Positions 1 through 10,822 of a DNA stretch of 64,000 bases are shown here, piece by piece. The notes beneath the pieces are model-generated. The model worked only from the letters and a program-made list of their open reading frames with translations. It made no database searches and had not been told where the DNA came from. How positions within the stretch are numbered: position 1 is the first letter of the stretch; every line of letters starts with the position of its first letter. Origin of the DNA: JAZGGS01 sp963764825. GTDB taxonomy: Bacteria; Bacteroidota; Ignavibacteria; Ignavibacteriales; Ignavibacteriaceae. The DNA is taken from positions 208,315-272,314 of the forward strand of contig CAVXUA010000005.1 in assembly GCA_963764825.1 (NCBI GenBank), given 5' to 3'. The translations under genes were made by a program, and so were the position numbers.

Positions 1-1014
1 GACCTAACCCTGTCCCTTTTTCTCCTTTTGTTCCTTCGGTTGAAAATAATTTTCCTATTTTAAAAAGTTTTTCTTTGTTTATATCCGAAATACCTACACC
101 CTCATCTTTAACAACAAATTCTACAAAGTCTTCGTTAAAAACATTTGCTGTTACTTCTACAAATCATTTTCCCTGGAGAATTTTACTGCATTGCTGATAA
201 GATTTGTAATTACCTCATTTAGCAGCCGTTCATCTGCATCTACATAAATCGAATCAGGAATATTAACTTTAATATCTACATTCTTTTTTACTGCAATCCT
301 GGTAAGATGAGAAACACAATTAAACACGGAACTTTGCAAATGAATCCGGTTGTGTTCAATTTTTATCCTACCAGTTTGAAGCCGCGACCAATCGAGTAAA
401 TAATTTATCATCTGCAGCTGGTTCTGCGATGAATCATTAATATAGCTAAGGTATTCGGTTCTTTCCTTCTCAGAAATACTAGATTCGTTAAGCAGAATTT
501 CTGAAAAACCAAGTATGCTTGTAAACGGAGCTCTTAGATCGTGGGAGAGAACTGAAATAAAATTATCTTTTGAGGAGTTAAGTTCTTTTAATTCTTCAAT
601 GCGTTTGTTAAGTTCGTTCAGTTTACTTTTTGTTTTGGAAATGTCTGTTACTCTTCCGACATATTCAGTGATGCTACCTTTTTCATTACGACTGACATTT
701 ATTTCTTCTTTTATCCAGGTTATTTCCCCATTTTTTCTCTTAATCCTGTAATCGAGTTCAGTGTGTGTTTTTGAAACATCATCTTCAAACTGATCAATCA
801 ATTTTCTGTAATCAGGAAGGTCTTCTTTAAGAATAAGATCCTTATACTTACCGGGGAGAGATCGAATTTCATCAGAAGAATAACCTGTAACTGATGAAAC
901 ATTATCGGAGTAAAAATAATTTTGCTCTTCACCATTGATATTAAGAGACCAAAAAAATTCATCTTTAAATTTGTTGGCAAACCGGTCCGTAATTTTCTCA
1001 AATTGGTTATTCAT
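1..1014 (-). CDS. PAS-domain sensor histidine kinase, frameshifted and cut by the window edge
   Basis: A sensor kinase that would autophosphorylate on histidine and pass the phosphate to a response regulator not seen here. From the start at 1014 there is one PAS domain (about residues 20-130), a short coiled linker, then a HisKA domain with SVLSHDLRAPF carrying His158. No signal peptide or membrane segment is visible, so it is probably cytoplasmic. The frame stops at 157 just after SNAVKFS (N box), but the next frame on positions 1-160 continues with VEVTANV, then DEGVGIS (G1), KLFKIGKLFST (F box) and GEKGTGLG (G2). One base is therefore missing near 165, and the protein runs on past base 1. 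Its signal and partner are unknown. Confidence 0.85.
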
Positions 1015-1124
1015 AGAAGTAAAAAATAATAATTAAGTTCCTGAATAACACGTGCTACAATTATCACCTTAGAAATTCATCAAATAAAGCAAATATTTTG
1101 ATCCAATTATTCAGGTTATTGTCT

Positions 1125-2296
1125 TTACACAATAAACACTTTTGCAACATCAACTAATAGTGAAGGATTGTTTATCAGCGCAGTGGTAAAAACTTTTCCA
1201 AGTGTTCGTTTTTCCAATGGTACTTTAGAAGCAGCGTGAGCTATACTGTTAAACTTATCATCTGAAAAATTGAATATCCCTTCCTTCAACTTGTTAAAAG
1301 TTACATGTCTTTTACCAAGCCGGTCATTCCATGCTTTGTCATAAGTTAAAAGATGATCTAACTTATTCATCTTAACAGCTTCGGCAGCAATTCTGCCAGC
1401 TATGCTTCCACCAATCATTCCGCTGGCAATACCTCCGCCGCTAAGCGGATTAACCTGCCTTGCAGCATCGCCAACAAGTGCGATACCTGGTGCCGATATT
1501 TTTTCTAAACCAGGAGTACTCGGAACACCCCCTGCGATTGTTGTTAATACCGGCGCATTTGGATAATGTTTTTGCATAAATGAATCTAGAAAGGATTGTG
1601 CGGATCTTTTTTTGCCAATCATTCCACTAACACCCAAACCAATATTTGCTGTATCATCACCTTTAGGAAAGACCCAGAAATAACCTTCGGGAGCAACATT
1701 TTTACCAAAATAAAAGTAGAGAGTATCCTGGTTGATATTAATATTTGATGCAGTTATTTGCACACAACATTCCATATCCCTGAAATCGATATGGTAGTTA
1801 ATCCTGCCCATCTTCCAACTCTCGATTCAACTCCATCTGCAGCAATTACAATTTTGGCTTTTAATTCTTTCTGCTCTCCCTGGTGTTCATATTTCACTCC
1901 ACAGACTTTATCATTTTCAAATAGCAAACCATTAACATAAGCACGAGTTAAAATCTGCACACCTTCTTTTGCAGCACTCTTCGCCAACTCGTAATCGAAG
2001 ATTCTTCTTTCGAGAACATAACCTTCATCCTTAGAATCGAATTGAACAACAACTTCTGTATCATCCGGCGCAATCATCGCAAATTTATTTATATGCGCCC
2101 TTATCCATCGTTCATCGGAATCGATAAATTCTTCGACACCCGCTTTGCTAATAGCTTCGCCACATCTAACCGGGTAACCTACGTCTCTATCCTTTTCAAG
2201 CATTAAAACAGAAACACCTTGCTCTGCTGCAAACCTTGCTGCCATTGATCCGGCAGGACCAGCACCAACAACTATTATGTCATAATCGTGTTGCAC
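1125..2296 (-). CDS. Geranylgeranyl reductase family FAD-dependent oxidoreductase, one frameshift
   Basis: A flavoprotein of the family that saturates isoprenoid chains such as geranylgeranyl groups or menaquinone side chains. The N-terminus has the FAD-binding VGAGPAGS (residues 10-17) and the family signature YPVRCGEA. The C-terminal half has GIALVGDAARQVNPLSGGGI, the second FAD motif. The start is GTG at 2296, overlapping the ferredoxin stop by one base (TAGTG), so the pair is translationally coupled. The two halves lie in different frames that meet near 1785-1800 (GRWAGL... to DFRDMECC...), which indicates a single-base indel. The coupled ferredoxin suggests a reduced-ferredoxin electron source, as reported for some archaeal homologues. 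The exact lipid substrate is not shown by sequence. Confidence 0.85.
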
Positions 2297-2517
2297 TAAA
2301 CAGGTATTCCTTCTTTGTTAAATTGAATAACCTCAATAGGGCAGCTCCAAATACATTTTGAACAGTTTGTACATCGCTCATCAATTATAGAAATTTCTGC
2401 TTCTTTCAGCTCTATCGCGTCTTCCGGGCAAATTCCAACACAGCAGCCGCAAAAATCACATTTATCCGGAAGGATTTCAATCATCAATATTCCGGTTTTA
2501 GCTTTCCTTAATTGCAT
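2296..2517 (-). CDS. Small 2x[4Fe-4S] ferredoxin
   Basis: A 73-residue dicluster ferredoxin with two CX2CX2CX3CP motifs: Cys20, 23, 26 and 30, and the repeat CTNCSKCIWSCP near residues 49-60. It has no extra domains or signal peptide, so it is a soluble electron carrier. An internal ATG at 2484 (MIEILPDKC) would give a 62-residue protein that begins where ferredoxins usually begin; neither start has a strong ribosome site, so the choice is open. It is directly upstream of the geranylgeranyl-reductase-like gene and overlaps it by one base, so it most likely feeds electrons to that enzyme. It is the first gene of a two-gene minus-strand unit. Confidence 0.88.
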   Translation of the reverse strand: MQLRKAKTGILMIEILPDKCDFCGCCVGICPEDAIELKEAEISIIDERCTNCSKCIWSCPIEVIQFNKEGIPV

Positions 2518-2703
2518 AACGATTCAGAATTTAAATGTGTTAATTTCAAATTAAAAATTAGTTGAACTTTGCTGAATTTTCAAAAGTGAAGTTACTTAAA
2601 GATGGCTTTATATTAAAGCACCTATGTTTATATTAAGCTTAGTACTACTTAACTAATTAAAAAAATTATTATGTTGTTTAGCAGAAAATATTAAATCTAT
2701 TAT

Positions 2704-4891
2704 ATGGCTAAAACTAAAAAGTTCGGAACATTCAGCGGAGTATTTACACCCTCCATCTTAACAATACTTGGTGTTATAATGTATTTACGACTCCCCTGGA
2801 TTGTTGGGCAGGCGGGACTGTTTGCAGCACTTGGTATTATACTTATAGCTCACTTAATTTCCATCACAACCGGGCTTAGTGTTTCATCAATTGCAACTGA
2901 TAAAAAAGTAAAAGCCGGTGGAACTTATTATATGATCTCCCGGAGTTTAGGGTTGCCTATCGGCGGAACCTTAGGTCTTGCACTTTTTGTCGGCTTATCA
3001 TTCAGCGTAAGTTTATATCTAATAGGATTTTCTGAAACTTTTTTAGCTTACTGGGGTTTTGAAGTATCTAAAACTACTATTAGAATAACTGGAACCATTG
3101 TGCTGCTTTTTGTAACCGGCATAACTTTTCTAAGCACAACGCTTGCAATAAGAACCCAGTTTTATATTATGGCAGCAATTGTTCTTTCCCTCTCTTCAAT
3201 AATCTTCGGTAGTCATTCTTTCGAACCATCAAAAATTCTACTTACACCAACCTCCGATGCAGTTCCTTTCATAGTGATGTTCGGAATATTTTTTCCTGCA
3301 GTAACCGGATTTGAAGCAGGAGTTTCGATGTCGGGCGATTTACAGGATTCTAAAAAATCAATTCCAAAGGGAACCATCTCTGCAATATTAGTTGGATTGA
3401 TAGTCTATATCTGTCTTGTATTTTTCTTTTCATACACTGTGGAATCGGGAATACTTGTTAACGACCCGCAGGTATTGTTAAAAATTGCGTTCCTTCCTGA
3501 ACTTGTTATTGCAGGTATTTGGGGCGCAACTCTTTCATCGGCTTTTGGCAGTATTCTGGGAGCTCCACGAATTTTACAGGCAACAGCAAAAGATAAAATC
3601 ACTCCAAAATTTTTTAGTAAAGGATTTGGAGTACTTAATGAACCAAGGAACGCATTGCTTTTAACTTTTGCGATCGCTGAAGCAGGAATTCTTATTGGTG
3701 AGTTGGATGTTATTGCAAGAATTGTTTCGATGTTCTTCATCACGGCATATGGATTTTTAAACCTAAGCTGTGCAATTGAAAACTGGGCAGGTTCTGATTT
3801 TCATCCCGAATTCAGAATTCCTATGTGGGTTAGTTTACTTGGTGCAGCTGCATGTTTTGTTGTTATGATTCAACTTGATCTGCTTGCCATGATATTAGCC
3901 ACAGTACTCCTTGGCGCACTTTTTACTTACCTGCAAAGGCAAGAGCTAAAACTTAATAGCGGTAATGCATGGAATGGTTTTTGGGATTCAGTAGTAAGGT
4001 TCGGCTTAATAAAATTAAAAAACGAAAAAATTGAATGGAGAAACTGGAGACCGAATATCATACTTTTTAGCGGGGGAAGTTATGCGCGCCCATATTTGAT
4101 TGATCTTGGAAAAGTACTCGTTGGCAAACTTGGAATTCTTTCTAATTTCGATTTAATAGAGAATACATCTTCCGAATTATTATTTACAAAAGCAGAGCAA
4201 TCAGTTAAACAAGAAGGTGAAGAAGATGAAGATGACAAGGGTGTTTTTACAAGGAGACATGAGTGCAGAGATATTTATGAAGGGATGGAAATTATTGCAA
4301 GCATGTACGGGTTTTCAGGAGTTGAACCAAATACAATTTTTATGGGATGGCCAAAGCAAACAAAAAAGCCAATGAAGTTTGCCCACCTGCTTAAACGGCT
4401 AAATGATCTCGATTATAACTCACTCCTTTTAAATTATGATGATGAAAAAGGGTTTGGTGATAAAAAGAAAATTGATATCTGGTGGCGTGGCGGAGGTAAT
4501 AATTTTTCGCTGGCAGCAACTCTTGCAAGGTATATTATTTCTGGTGACGACTGGCGTGATACTGAAATACGTTTGTTAACCATTAAAGATAAATATTCAA
4601 ACGCAAGAGTTCTTGAATATGAAACTAAACGGGTTTTGAAATACTTTAAGGATTGATGCAACAGCAAAAATTATTGAAAACACGAATGAAGAAAGAAATA
4701 TTTTTGATATCTTCCGCGAAGAATCACAAAATTCAGATCTTTCTATGTTCGGTATACCACCCATAGATGAGGAAAATCCAGCTGGTTACATTGAAAATAT
4801 AAATTCATTGTTAAATAATGTAGGGACTACTCTGCTCATTAATGCATCATCATTCTTTACAGAGATTAAGAGTACAGAAGAACAGGATTGA
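2704..4891 (+). CDS. SLC12-type amino acid/cation-chloride cotransporter family permease, one frameshift
   Basis: A polytopic inner-membrane transporter of the APC superfamily, closest in character to the SLC12 (Na-K-Cl cotransporter) branch. The N-terminus has the family signature LGVIMYLRLPWIVGQAG (about residues 20-37), followed by about 12 hydrophobic segments in the first 420 residues. A soluble C-terminal region of about 300 residues follows, with an acidic run (EEDEDDKG) near residue 520. The first frame stops at 4656, but the next frame continues with ERNIFDIFREESQNSDLSMF, the conserved SLC12 C-terminal motif, to a stop at 4891. One indel near 4650 is therefore likely, and the full protein is about 728 residues. 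The transported ions cannot be read from sequence. It is convergent with dnaG, 12 bases apart. Confidence 0.82.
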
Positions 4892-4903
4892 AACAGGGAT
4901 CAG

Positions 4904-6787
4904 TTAGGTAAGTTCTTTATCGCTTAATTCTTCTCTTAATTTTTTCTTCTCCTCTTCAAGTTCTTTATTGGCGTGCATTAAATTAATGTGCGCTTCTTCA
5001 TCTTCAGCCAATTCAAGTTCACGGTGATTTGTTAATATCTGTTCATCTATTTTCTCAAACCTGAATCGCAGAATAATATCCTTAGCATACTTTAGGACTA
5101 TCATCTCATCAGTTATACCGGGAAAGCGGTTATCCCAGTTGCTACTAATGGAATGTTTATCGAATGTAATTTCGCGCACATAAGTTTCAAGCTGTTCATC
5201 TTGCAAATTTGTAAATACGAAATCGGCGGTAACATTTTCATCCTTTTGAAACTCATTTTTAATAATGATTACTATTTTACGATGAAATCCCTCTGCAAAT
5301 TCATCGGGTTGGATGTATTTGAAAAGAAATTCTTTAATATTTTTATCAGACTCGAATAGGAGCTTAATTATTTCTGTTTCCAGATTATATATTACCGGCG
5401 ATTCAATTCTTGATTCGGTAAGTGCAAGCGTGCTGGTTGTCGAATCATCTTTTGCTTTAATTTTTATTCTACTTCTTTCAAACTTTTCTACTTGGTTAAT
5501 CTGCTTAATAAGCTCACTCTCCAAAAGTTTTTCGCGTATATTAAACTTCTTCGCAATGTTCTTAAGTAAAAGGAGTCCGTTTTAGCTCATCACTTATTAA
5601 AGCAACAGGTTTAACCAGCTCTCTTATTGCCTCTGCTGCAGTTGCAGGGTCATCAAACTTACCAAGGGAATCGTAATAACGTGTTTGGTATTCAAGAAAA
5701 TTTTCCGCTTTTTTAATTAATTCATCAAATTCATCTTTCCCATATTTATTTACAAAAGAATCGGGATCTTCTCCTTCGGGAAGTGAAACTATTTTTACCT
5801 CCATAGCTCTTTTTAAAAGAAGTTCAATACTCCTCATCGAAGCTTTTATCCCTGCAGTATCTGAATCGAAAAGGAGCACAACATTTTTTGTATACCTGCT
5901 TAAAAGCTGAACCTGGTCGTCTGTTAGAGCAGTGCCCGAAACCGCAACAACATTCTTTGCCCCGTTCTGGTAAAGCGATATCAGGTCCATGTAACCTTCA
6001 ACTAAAATCGCTTTATCAAGTTTCCTTATATCATCTTTTGCATGAGATAGACCGTAAAGTGTTCTTCCTTTAATATAAACTAGTGATTCGGGTGAGTTTA
6101 AATACTTGGCTGATTTTTCTTTATCATCCAGGATTCTTCCTGCAAAAGCAACTACTCTTCCGTTTGGTGAAAAGATCGGGAAGATTATCCTGCCGGAAAG
6201 TTTATCATAAACTCTGCCTTCCTTATTTCTTCCGACTAAACCAAGGGCAACAATTTTATCTTCATCAAAACCTTTTTCTTTGCTGAAATTTAGAAAGTTT
6301 TCCCAGCCGCGCAGTGCGTAACCCAATCCAAACGTGCGCATTGTTTGCGTTTTTATATTTCGTTTCTGAAAATATTCTCTGGCAAATTTTCCTTCATCAT
6401 CATTAAGTAAAAGATTAGAAAAATATTTTGCTGTTTCCGTATTTATATCGTAATATATTTCCTGCTCAGTTTGCTGCTCGCTGTAACCGGTTTGTTCGTA
6501 ATCGATTGTAATTCCCAATTGCTCTGCAAGCTGCTGCACAGATTCAACAAAAGAGATTTTCTGGAACTCCATTAAAAATTTAAATACGTTGCCGCCAGTG
6601 TGGCAGCCGAAACAATGGAATATCTGTTTCTCTTCACTTACAGTAAAAGATGGTGTTTTTTCGTTATGGAAGGGCACAAACCGATGTAATTTTTGCCTCT
6701 TTTACGCAGCTGCACAAACTCAGAAACAACATCAACAACGCTGGCTGAAGTTCTTACTTCTTCTATTTTAGATTCGGGTATTCTCAT
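4904..6787 (-). CDS. dnaG: DNA primase DnaG, two frameshifts
   Basis: Synthesises RNA primers at the replication fork with DnaB helicase. The start ATG at 6787 gives MRIPESKIEEV..., the conserved DnaG N-terminus. The CHC2 zinc finger is visible as CPFHNEKTPSF followed by FHCFGCHTGG. The TOPRIM core has ILVEGYMDLIS and LLFDSDTAG. The C-terminal region (4904-5524), with IKEFLFKYIQPDEFAEGFH, matches the DnaB-interacting domain. Two frame changes interrupt it: one near 6677, inside the zinc finger, where one T is missing from TGCCCTTCC, and one near 5575, where LLLLKNIAKKFNIREKLL continues in a new frame. The repaired length of about 627 residues is normal. The gene is essential, so these are probably sequencing errors. 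Confidence 0.9.
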
Positions 6788-6881
6788 ATTTATTTATACA
6801 CCTATGGTGTAAATATACACTTAACAGCAGGAATTGTGAAGATTAAAAAAAGTATATTTAATATCGAATAATCAATTTATT

Positions 6882-6889
6882 TATATTTG
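6882..6889 (+). promoter_or_regulatory. Possible Bacteroidota-type -7 promoter element
   Basis: TATATTTG matches the TAnnTTTG -7 consensus of Bacteroidota sigma-A promoters and lies 35 bases before the start at 6924. No convincing TTTG -33 element is seen at the right spacing, so support is weak. Confidence 0.25.
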
Positions 6890-6923
6890 CAATTATTAAT
6901 GATAGGAATAGCATTTTAAATAT

Positions 6924-7447
6924 ATGAGCTTAGTAAATAAAAATAGTGTGCTTCTGTTTCTTCCTGCAAAGGATTTTAACGAAGAAGAATATTCCATTGT
7001 AAGAAAACTTTTACTAAAGTACGATAAAAATATTTTCATCACTTCGGATGACCATTATGTTTGCTCTGGAAGTAAGGGAATGAAGGTTAAATCGGATACA
7101 AGTTTTTATAATATTAACATAAAGAACTTTGCAGCGTTAGTTCTTGTTGGCGGGGAAGGAAGCAAAGCTTACTGGGATAATGAAAAATTGCATACTATAA
7201 CAAGGATTTTTAACGATGCTCAATAAAGTAATCGGGGCAATTTGCTCTTCGCCTATAATTTTAGCAAAAGCAGGAATTCTTAAAGAATAAAACAGCAACT
7301 TGTTATTATAAAGATAAAAACGAGTTGATGAATTTAGGAATAGATTACCAGGACAGAGCAGTAGTAACCGATAAAAATATCGTAACCTCAAATGGCTCAC
7401 AATCTGCCGCACAGTTTACCGAAGCAGTTCTTCATTTAATAAAATAA
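6924..7447 (+). CDS. DJ-1/PfpI family protein, two frameshifts
   Basis: A small class I glutamine-amidotransferase-like fold protein of the DJ-1/PfpI group, whose members act as chaperones, glyoxalases or proteases; the role here is not determined. The nucleophile elbow with its reactive cysteine is visible as GAICSSPIILAKAGIL in the second frame, and AALVLVGGEG precedes it in the first frame. Three frames make up the gene: 6924 to about 7220, then about 7220-7288, then NKTATCYY...FTEAVLHLIK to the TAA at 7447. Each junction needs a one-base indel. The repaired protein is about 174 residues, the usual size. It appears to be transcribed alone, between dnaG and ispG. Confidence 0.8.
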
Positions 7448-7587
7448 TTATTAAAGTGTTCTAAATATCCGCCATTTATCTAAAGTATTGTTGAAGCAAA
7501 AACTATTTAAGTTTGATGATTGATAAGTAAAAAAAATATTGTAACAGCTTAACCGAATACTCGCGGTTTAAAACAAGAGAAGTCTTT

Positions 7588-9498
7588 GTGGGAAAAATAC
7601 CCCTCGGTGATAATAATCCAATCCGCATTCAATCGATGACTACAACCAATACAATGGATACCATTGCCACAGTTGAACAAACAATTAGAATGGTTGATGC
7701 CGGTTGTGAATATGTAAGAATTACAGCACCAAGCATCAACGAAGCAAAAAATCTTGAGAATATTAAAAACGAACTTAGAAAACGAGGATACGATATTCCT
7801 CTTATTGCAGACATTCACTTTACCCCCAATGCAGCGGAAATTGCTGCGCAGATTGTTGAAAAAGTAAGGGTTAATCCTGGAAATTATGCAGATAAGAAAA
7901 AGTTCGAACAGCAGGAATATACAGATGGAGAATATGATGCAGAACTTGAGCGGATAGGAAAAAAATTTACGCCGCTTGTAAAGATTTGCAAAGAGCATGG
8001 AACAGCAATGCGGATAGGTACAAACCATGGTTCGCTCTCCGATAGAATAATGAATCGTTACGGCGATACCCCGCTCGGGATGGTAGAATCAGCGCTTGAG
8101 TTTGTAAGAATTTGTGAAGAACTGGATTACCATAACATTGTTTTATCGATGAAAGCCAGCAATACGCAGGTAATGGTTCAGGCATACCGGCTGCTCGTTA
8201 ACCGAATGATAAATGAGGGAATGAATTATCCTCTTCATCTTGGTGTAACTGAAGCGGGGGGCGGAGAGGATGGAAGAATCAAGTCTGCCCTTGGCATAGG
8301 AACTTTGCTGGAAGATGGATTGGGTGATACAGTCAGGGTTTCGCTTACGGAAGATCCGGAATATGAAGCCCCGGTTGCAATTTCACTTGTTAACAGGTAC
8401 ATAAACCGTAAAGGGCACAAACCAATTGTACCAATAGATAAAAACCCGGTAGATCCTTTCACTTATGTAAAGAGAATATCGTTAGAATTACCAGGTATTG
8501 GCGGAAGTAATCATCCAATTGTAATCGCAGATTTTAGTTCGTATAAAAATATCTCTTACGATGATTTAAAAGATATCGGTTATGTCTATGATGCTGCGAT
8601 AGATAAATGGAATGTAAGCGATATTGCTGCAGATTTTATTTTTACCGGGAATAACATCTTATCATTTCCAATTCCCTCAGGGTTAAAACAAATTTGTAAT
8701 TATCACCATTGGTTAAATTTAACTGAAGATAAGGATTCCTATCCTCTGCATACAGTTGAAGGTTATCTAACTCTAAATAAATTATCTGCAACGCTCAATT
8801 TTCTTAAAATTAATTTTGATGAACTTACAGAAAAATTAATTAAAAAGCTGAAAGAAAACAATAATACAGTTCTGATTATTGAATCAATAAACATTCACGG
8901 AATGGCTGATCAGCGACGATTCTTTTTTGAGTTGAAGAATAATGAGCTGAATAATCCTGTAATCATTAAACGAGATTATAAAAATATTTCTCTTGATGAA
9001 CTGCGACTCTATTCATCAACAGATTTGGGCACTTTGCTGATTGATGGAATGGGTGACGGTGTTTGGATTACGAACAATCAAATGATGCGAGCTAAGAAAG
9101 AGAATAATAAGACATCTTTTGTGAACGAATCCCAAACAAAATTTATCAACCGTACCTTGTTTGGAATTCTACAGGCCGCAAGAGTAAGAATTTCCAAGAC
9201 AGATTATATTGCCTGCCCATCCTGCGGCAGGACTCTATTCGATCTGCAGGTGACAACGGAAATGATAAGGAAGAGAACAAGTCACTTAAAAGGATTAAAA
9301 ATTGCGATTATGGGCTGTATTGTTAATGGTCCCGGTGAAATGGCTGATGCGGATTACGGATATGTCGGTTCTGGAGTTGATAAAATTTCACTTTATAGAG
9401 GAAAAGAAGTTGTAAATAATAATGTCCCTTCTGAAAAAGCTGTAGATTCGTTGATAAATTTGATAAAAGTGGACGGAAATTGGACAGATCCTGCTTAA
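7588..9498 (+). CDS. ispG: 4-hydroxy-3-methylbut-2-enyl diphosphate synthase (IspG), long-insert type
   Basis: Iron-sulfur enzyme of the MEP isoprenoid pathway that converts MEcPP to HMBPP. The N-terminal TIM barrel has IRIQSMTTTNTMDT, ADIHFTP and VRVNPGNYADK. A central insertion (about residues 290-510) precedes the C-terminal cluster domain with ACPSCGRT and GCIVNGPGEMADADYGYVG, which hold the [4Fe-4S] cysteines. The insertion is the form found in plants and in the Bacteroidota/Chlorobi group. The start is a problem: GTG 7588 cuts off conserved residues YSRFKTREVFV encoded upstream in the same frame. That frame has no ATG, GTG or TTG after an in-frame TAA at 7528-7530, although ATG 7516 lies in frame just before the stop. 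An error in the A8 run near 7530 is likely. Confidence 0.93.
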   Translation: MGKIPLGDNNPIRIQSMTTTNTMDTIATVEQTIRMVDAGCEYVRITAPSINEAKNLENIKNELRKRGYDIPLIADIHFTPNAAEIAAQIVEKVRVNPGNYADKKKFEQQEYTDGEYDAELERIGKKFTPLVKICKEHGTAMRIGTNHGSLSDRIMNRYGDTPLGMVESALEFVRICEELDYHNIVLSMKASNTQVMVQAYRLLVNRMINEGMNYPLHLGVTEAGGGEDGRIKSALGIGTLLEDGLGDTVRVSLTEDPEYEAPVAISLVNRYINRKGHKPIVPIDKNPVDPFTYVKRISLELPGIGGSNHPIVIADFSSYKNISYDDLKDIGYVYDAAIDKWNVSDIAADFIFTGNNILSFPIPSGLKQICNYHHWLNLTEDKDSYPLHTVEGYLTLNKLSATLNFLKINFDELTEKLIKKLKENNNTVLIIESINIHGMADQRRFFFELKNNELNNPVIIKRDYKNISLDELRLYSSTDLGTLLIDGMGDGVWITNNQMMRAKKENNKTSFVNESQTKFINRTLFGILQAARVRISKTDYIACPSCGRTLFDLQVTTEMIRKRTSHLKGLKIAIMGCIVNGPGEMADADYGYVGSGVDKISLYRGKEVVNNNVPSEKAVDSLINLIKVDGNWTDPA

Positions 9499-9658
9499 AA
9501 CGATTCGGTTGCAATTCACCATCCCAATTGATTCTTTTCTCTAAATCATTTATATTTCAACACTTAATATGATTGGATTAAAATTTCACATTTTAAAGTT
9601 TATTGTTAGAAAATACATAGGGGAATGTAAAGTCTCCGGTTAAAAGGATAAAATTATT

Positions 9659-9693
9659 AAATGCACTTCAACGATAGAAGTGCATTTTTTTTT
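9659..9693 (+). terminator. Rho-independent terminator
   Basis: A perfect 9-bp stem ATGCACTTC / GAAGTGCAT (9661-9669 with 9677-9685) around a 7-base loop is followed at once by a run of nine T. It lies about 160 bases after ispG, so it probably ends that transcript, and it overlaps a false upstream start for the next gene. Confidence 0.8.
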
Positions 9694-9696
9694 GAT

Positions 9697-10809
9697 ATGA
9701 TCTGCAAAGATGTTATATATTATTTAGAAAGTTGGGCACCGAAGGGGATTGCCTGGGAACGCGATAATGTTGGTCTGCAGGTGGGAACTGAAAACAGGGG
9801 GATAAAGAATATCCTGCTAAGTCTGGATTTAACTTTAAAAGTAATTGATGAAGCAATAAACAGGAACTGCAATCTTATTATCACACATCATCCACTCCTA
9901 TTTTACCCGCTGCATAAAATTGATACGGAGAATGACCAGAAATCTAAAATGATAGAGCTGCTCGTAAAAAATAATATTACACTCTATTCTGCTCACACAA
10001 ACCTGGATATGGCAAAAGATGGTGTCAGTTTTCAGCTTGCAAATAAATTAAAATTACAAAACCTCAACTTTCTTACGAACTTAGACAATAACCAGTTAAA
10101 GCTTGTAGTATTTGTTCCGGCAAGCCATTTAAATACAGTAGCCGATGCAATTCATAGTTATGGCGGTGGAATTATTGGAGAGTATTCACATTGCAGTTTT
10201 CGTACCGCCGGAACGGGAACTTTTATAGGTTCAAATTCATCCAATCCCGCAATAGGTAAGAAGGGCAAACTTGAAAAAGCAGAGGAAGTTAAACTGGAAG
10301 TTCTGGTAGATTCATTCAAATTGAGCAATGTAATTTCTGCAATGAAGCATGAACATCCTTACGAAGAGGTTGCTTACGATCTTTATCCCCTAAAAAATGA
10401 AAATGTAAATTACGGAATGGGTGTAGTTGGAGAGCTATCAGCACCAATGACTGCAAATGATTTTCTAAAACATGTTTCCACATCATTAAAAATAAAAAAT
10501 CTGCGTTACACTAACGGTACACAGCAACGGATTAAAAAAGTTGCTGTATGTGGTGGCTCAGGAAGTGAGCTTATACCCGATGCCTTAAATAATAAAGTTG
10601 ATGCATATGTAACTGCTGATGTAAAATACCATAGTTTCCAGGATGCCCAAGGGAAATTGCTTTTAATTGATGCTGGGCATTATGAAACTGAAATTTTTTG
10701 CATTGATGAAATTCAAAAAAGACTAAGAAAATTTTTAATAAATAATTCTAAAATAATAGTTTTTAAGTTTAGGGGCTCAACTAACCCCGTGATTTTTTTT
10801 AACAATTAA
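9697..10809 (+). CDS. Nif3-like dinuclear metal center protein
   Basis: Member of the Nif3/YbgI (DUF34, 'GTP cyclohydrolase I type 2') family, a conserved toroidal dimetal protein whose role is debated. Metal-binding motifs are LIITHHPLLFY near residue 65 and LLIDAGHYETE near residue 330. The long form is present, with an inserted PII-like domain of about 110 residues (roughly 130-240). The in-frame ATG at 9661 lies inside a terminator stem, so the start is placed at ATG 9697, where family homology (MICKDVIYYLESWAPKGIAW) begins. A ribosome site is not obvious. It is followed after 13 bases by the zinc-ribbon protein, a pairing seen in many bacteria. Confidence 0.88.
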   Translation: MICKDVIYYLESWAPKGIAWERDNVGLQVGTENRGIKNILLSLDLTLKVIDEAINRNCNLIITHHPLLFYPLHKIDTENDQKSKMIELLVKNNITLYSAHTNLDMAKDGVSFQLANKLKLQNLNFLTNLDNNQLKLVVFVPASHLNTVADAIHSYGGGIIGEYSHCSFRTAGTGTFIGSNSSNPAIGKKGKLEKAEEVKLEVLVDSFKLSNVISAMKHEHPYEEVAYDLYPLKNENVNYGMGVVGELSAPMTANDFLKHVSTSLKIKNLRYTNGTQQRIKKVAVCGGSGSELIPDALNNKVDAYVTADVKYHSFQDAQGKLLLIDAGHYETEIFCIDEIQKRLRKFLINNSKIIVFKFRGSTNPVIFFNN

Positions 10810-10822
10810 GGAGTCAGGAAAA

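Noticed and set aside
515..751. Antisense open frames inside conserved genes (here and, for example, 3405-3743, 13232-13612, 37525-37863)
   Set aside because: They lie in shadow frames of clearly conserved genes and show no family motifs or ribosome sites.
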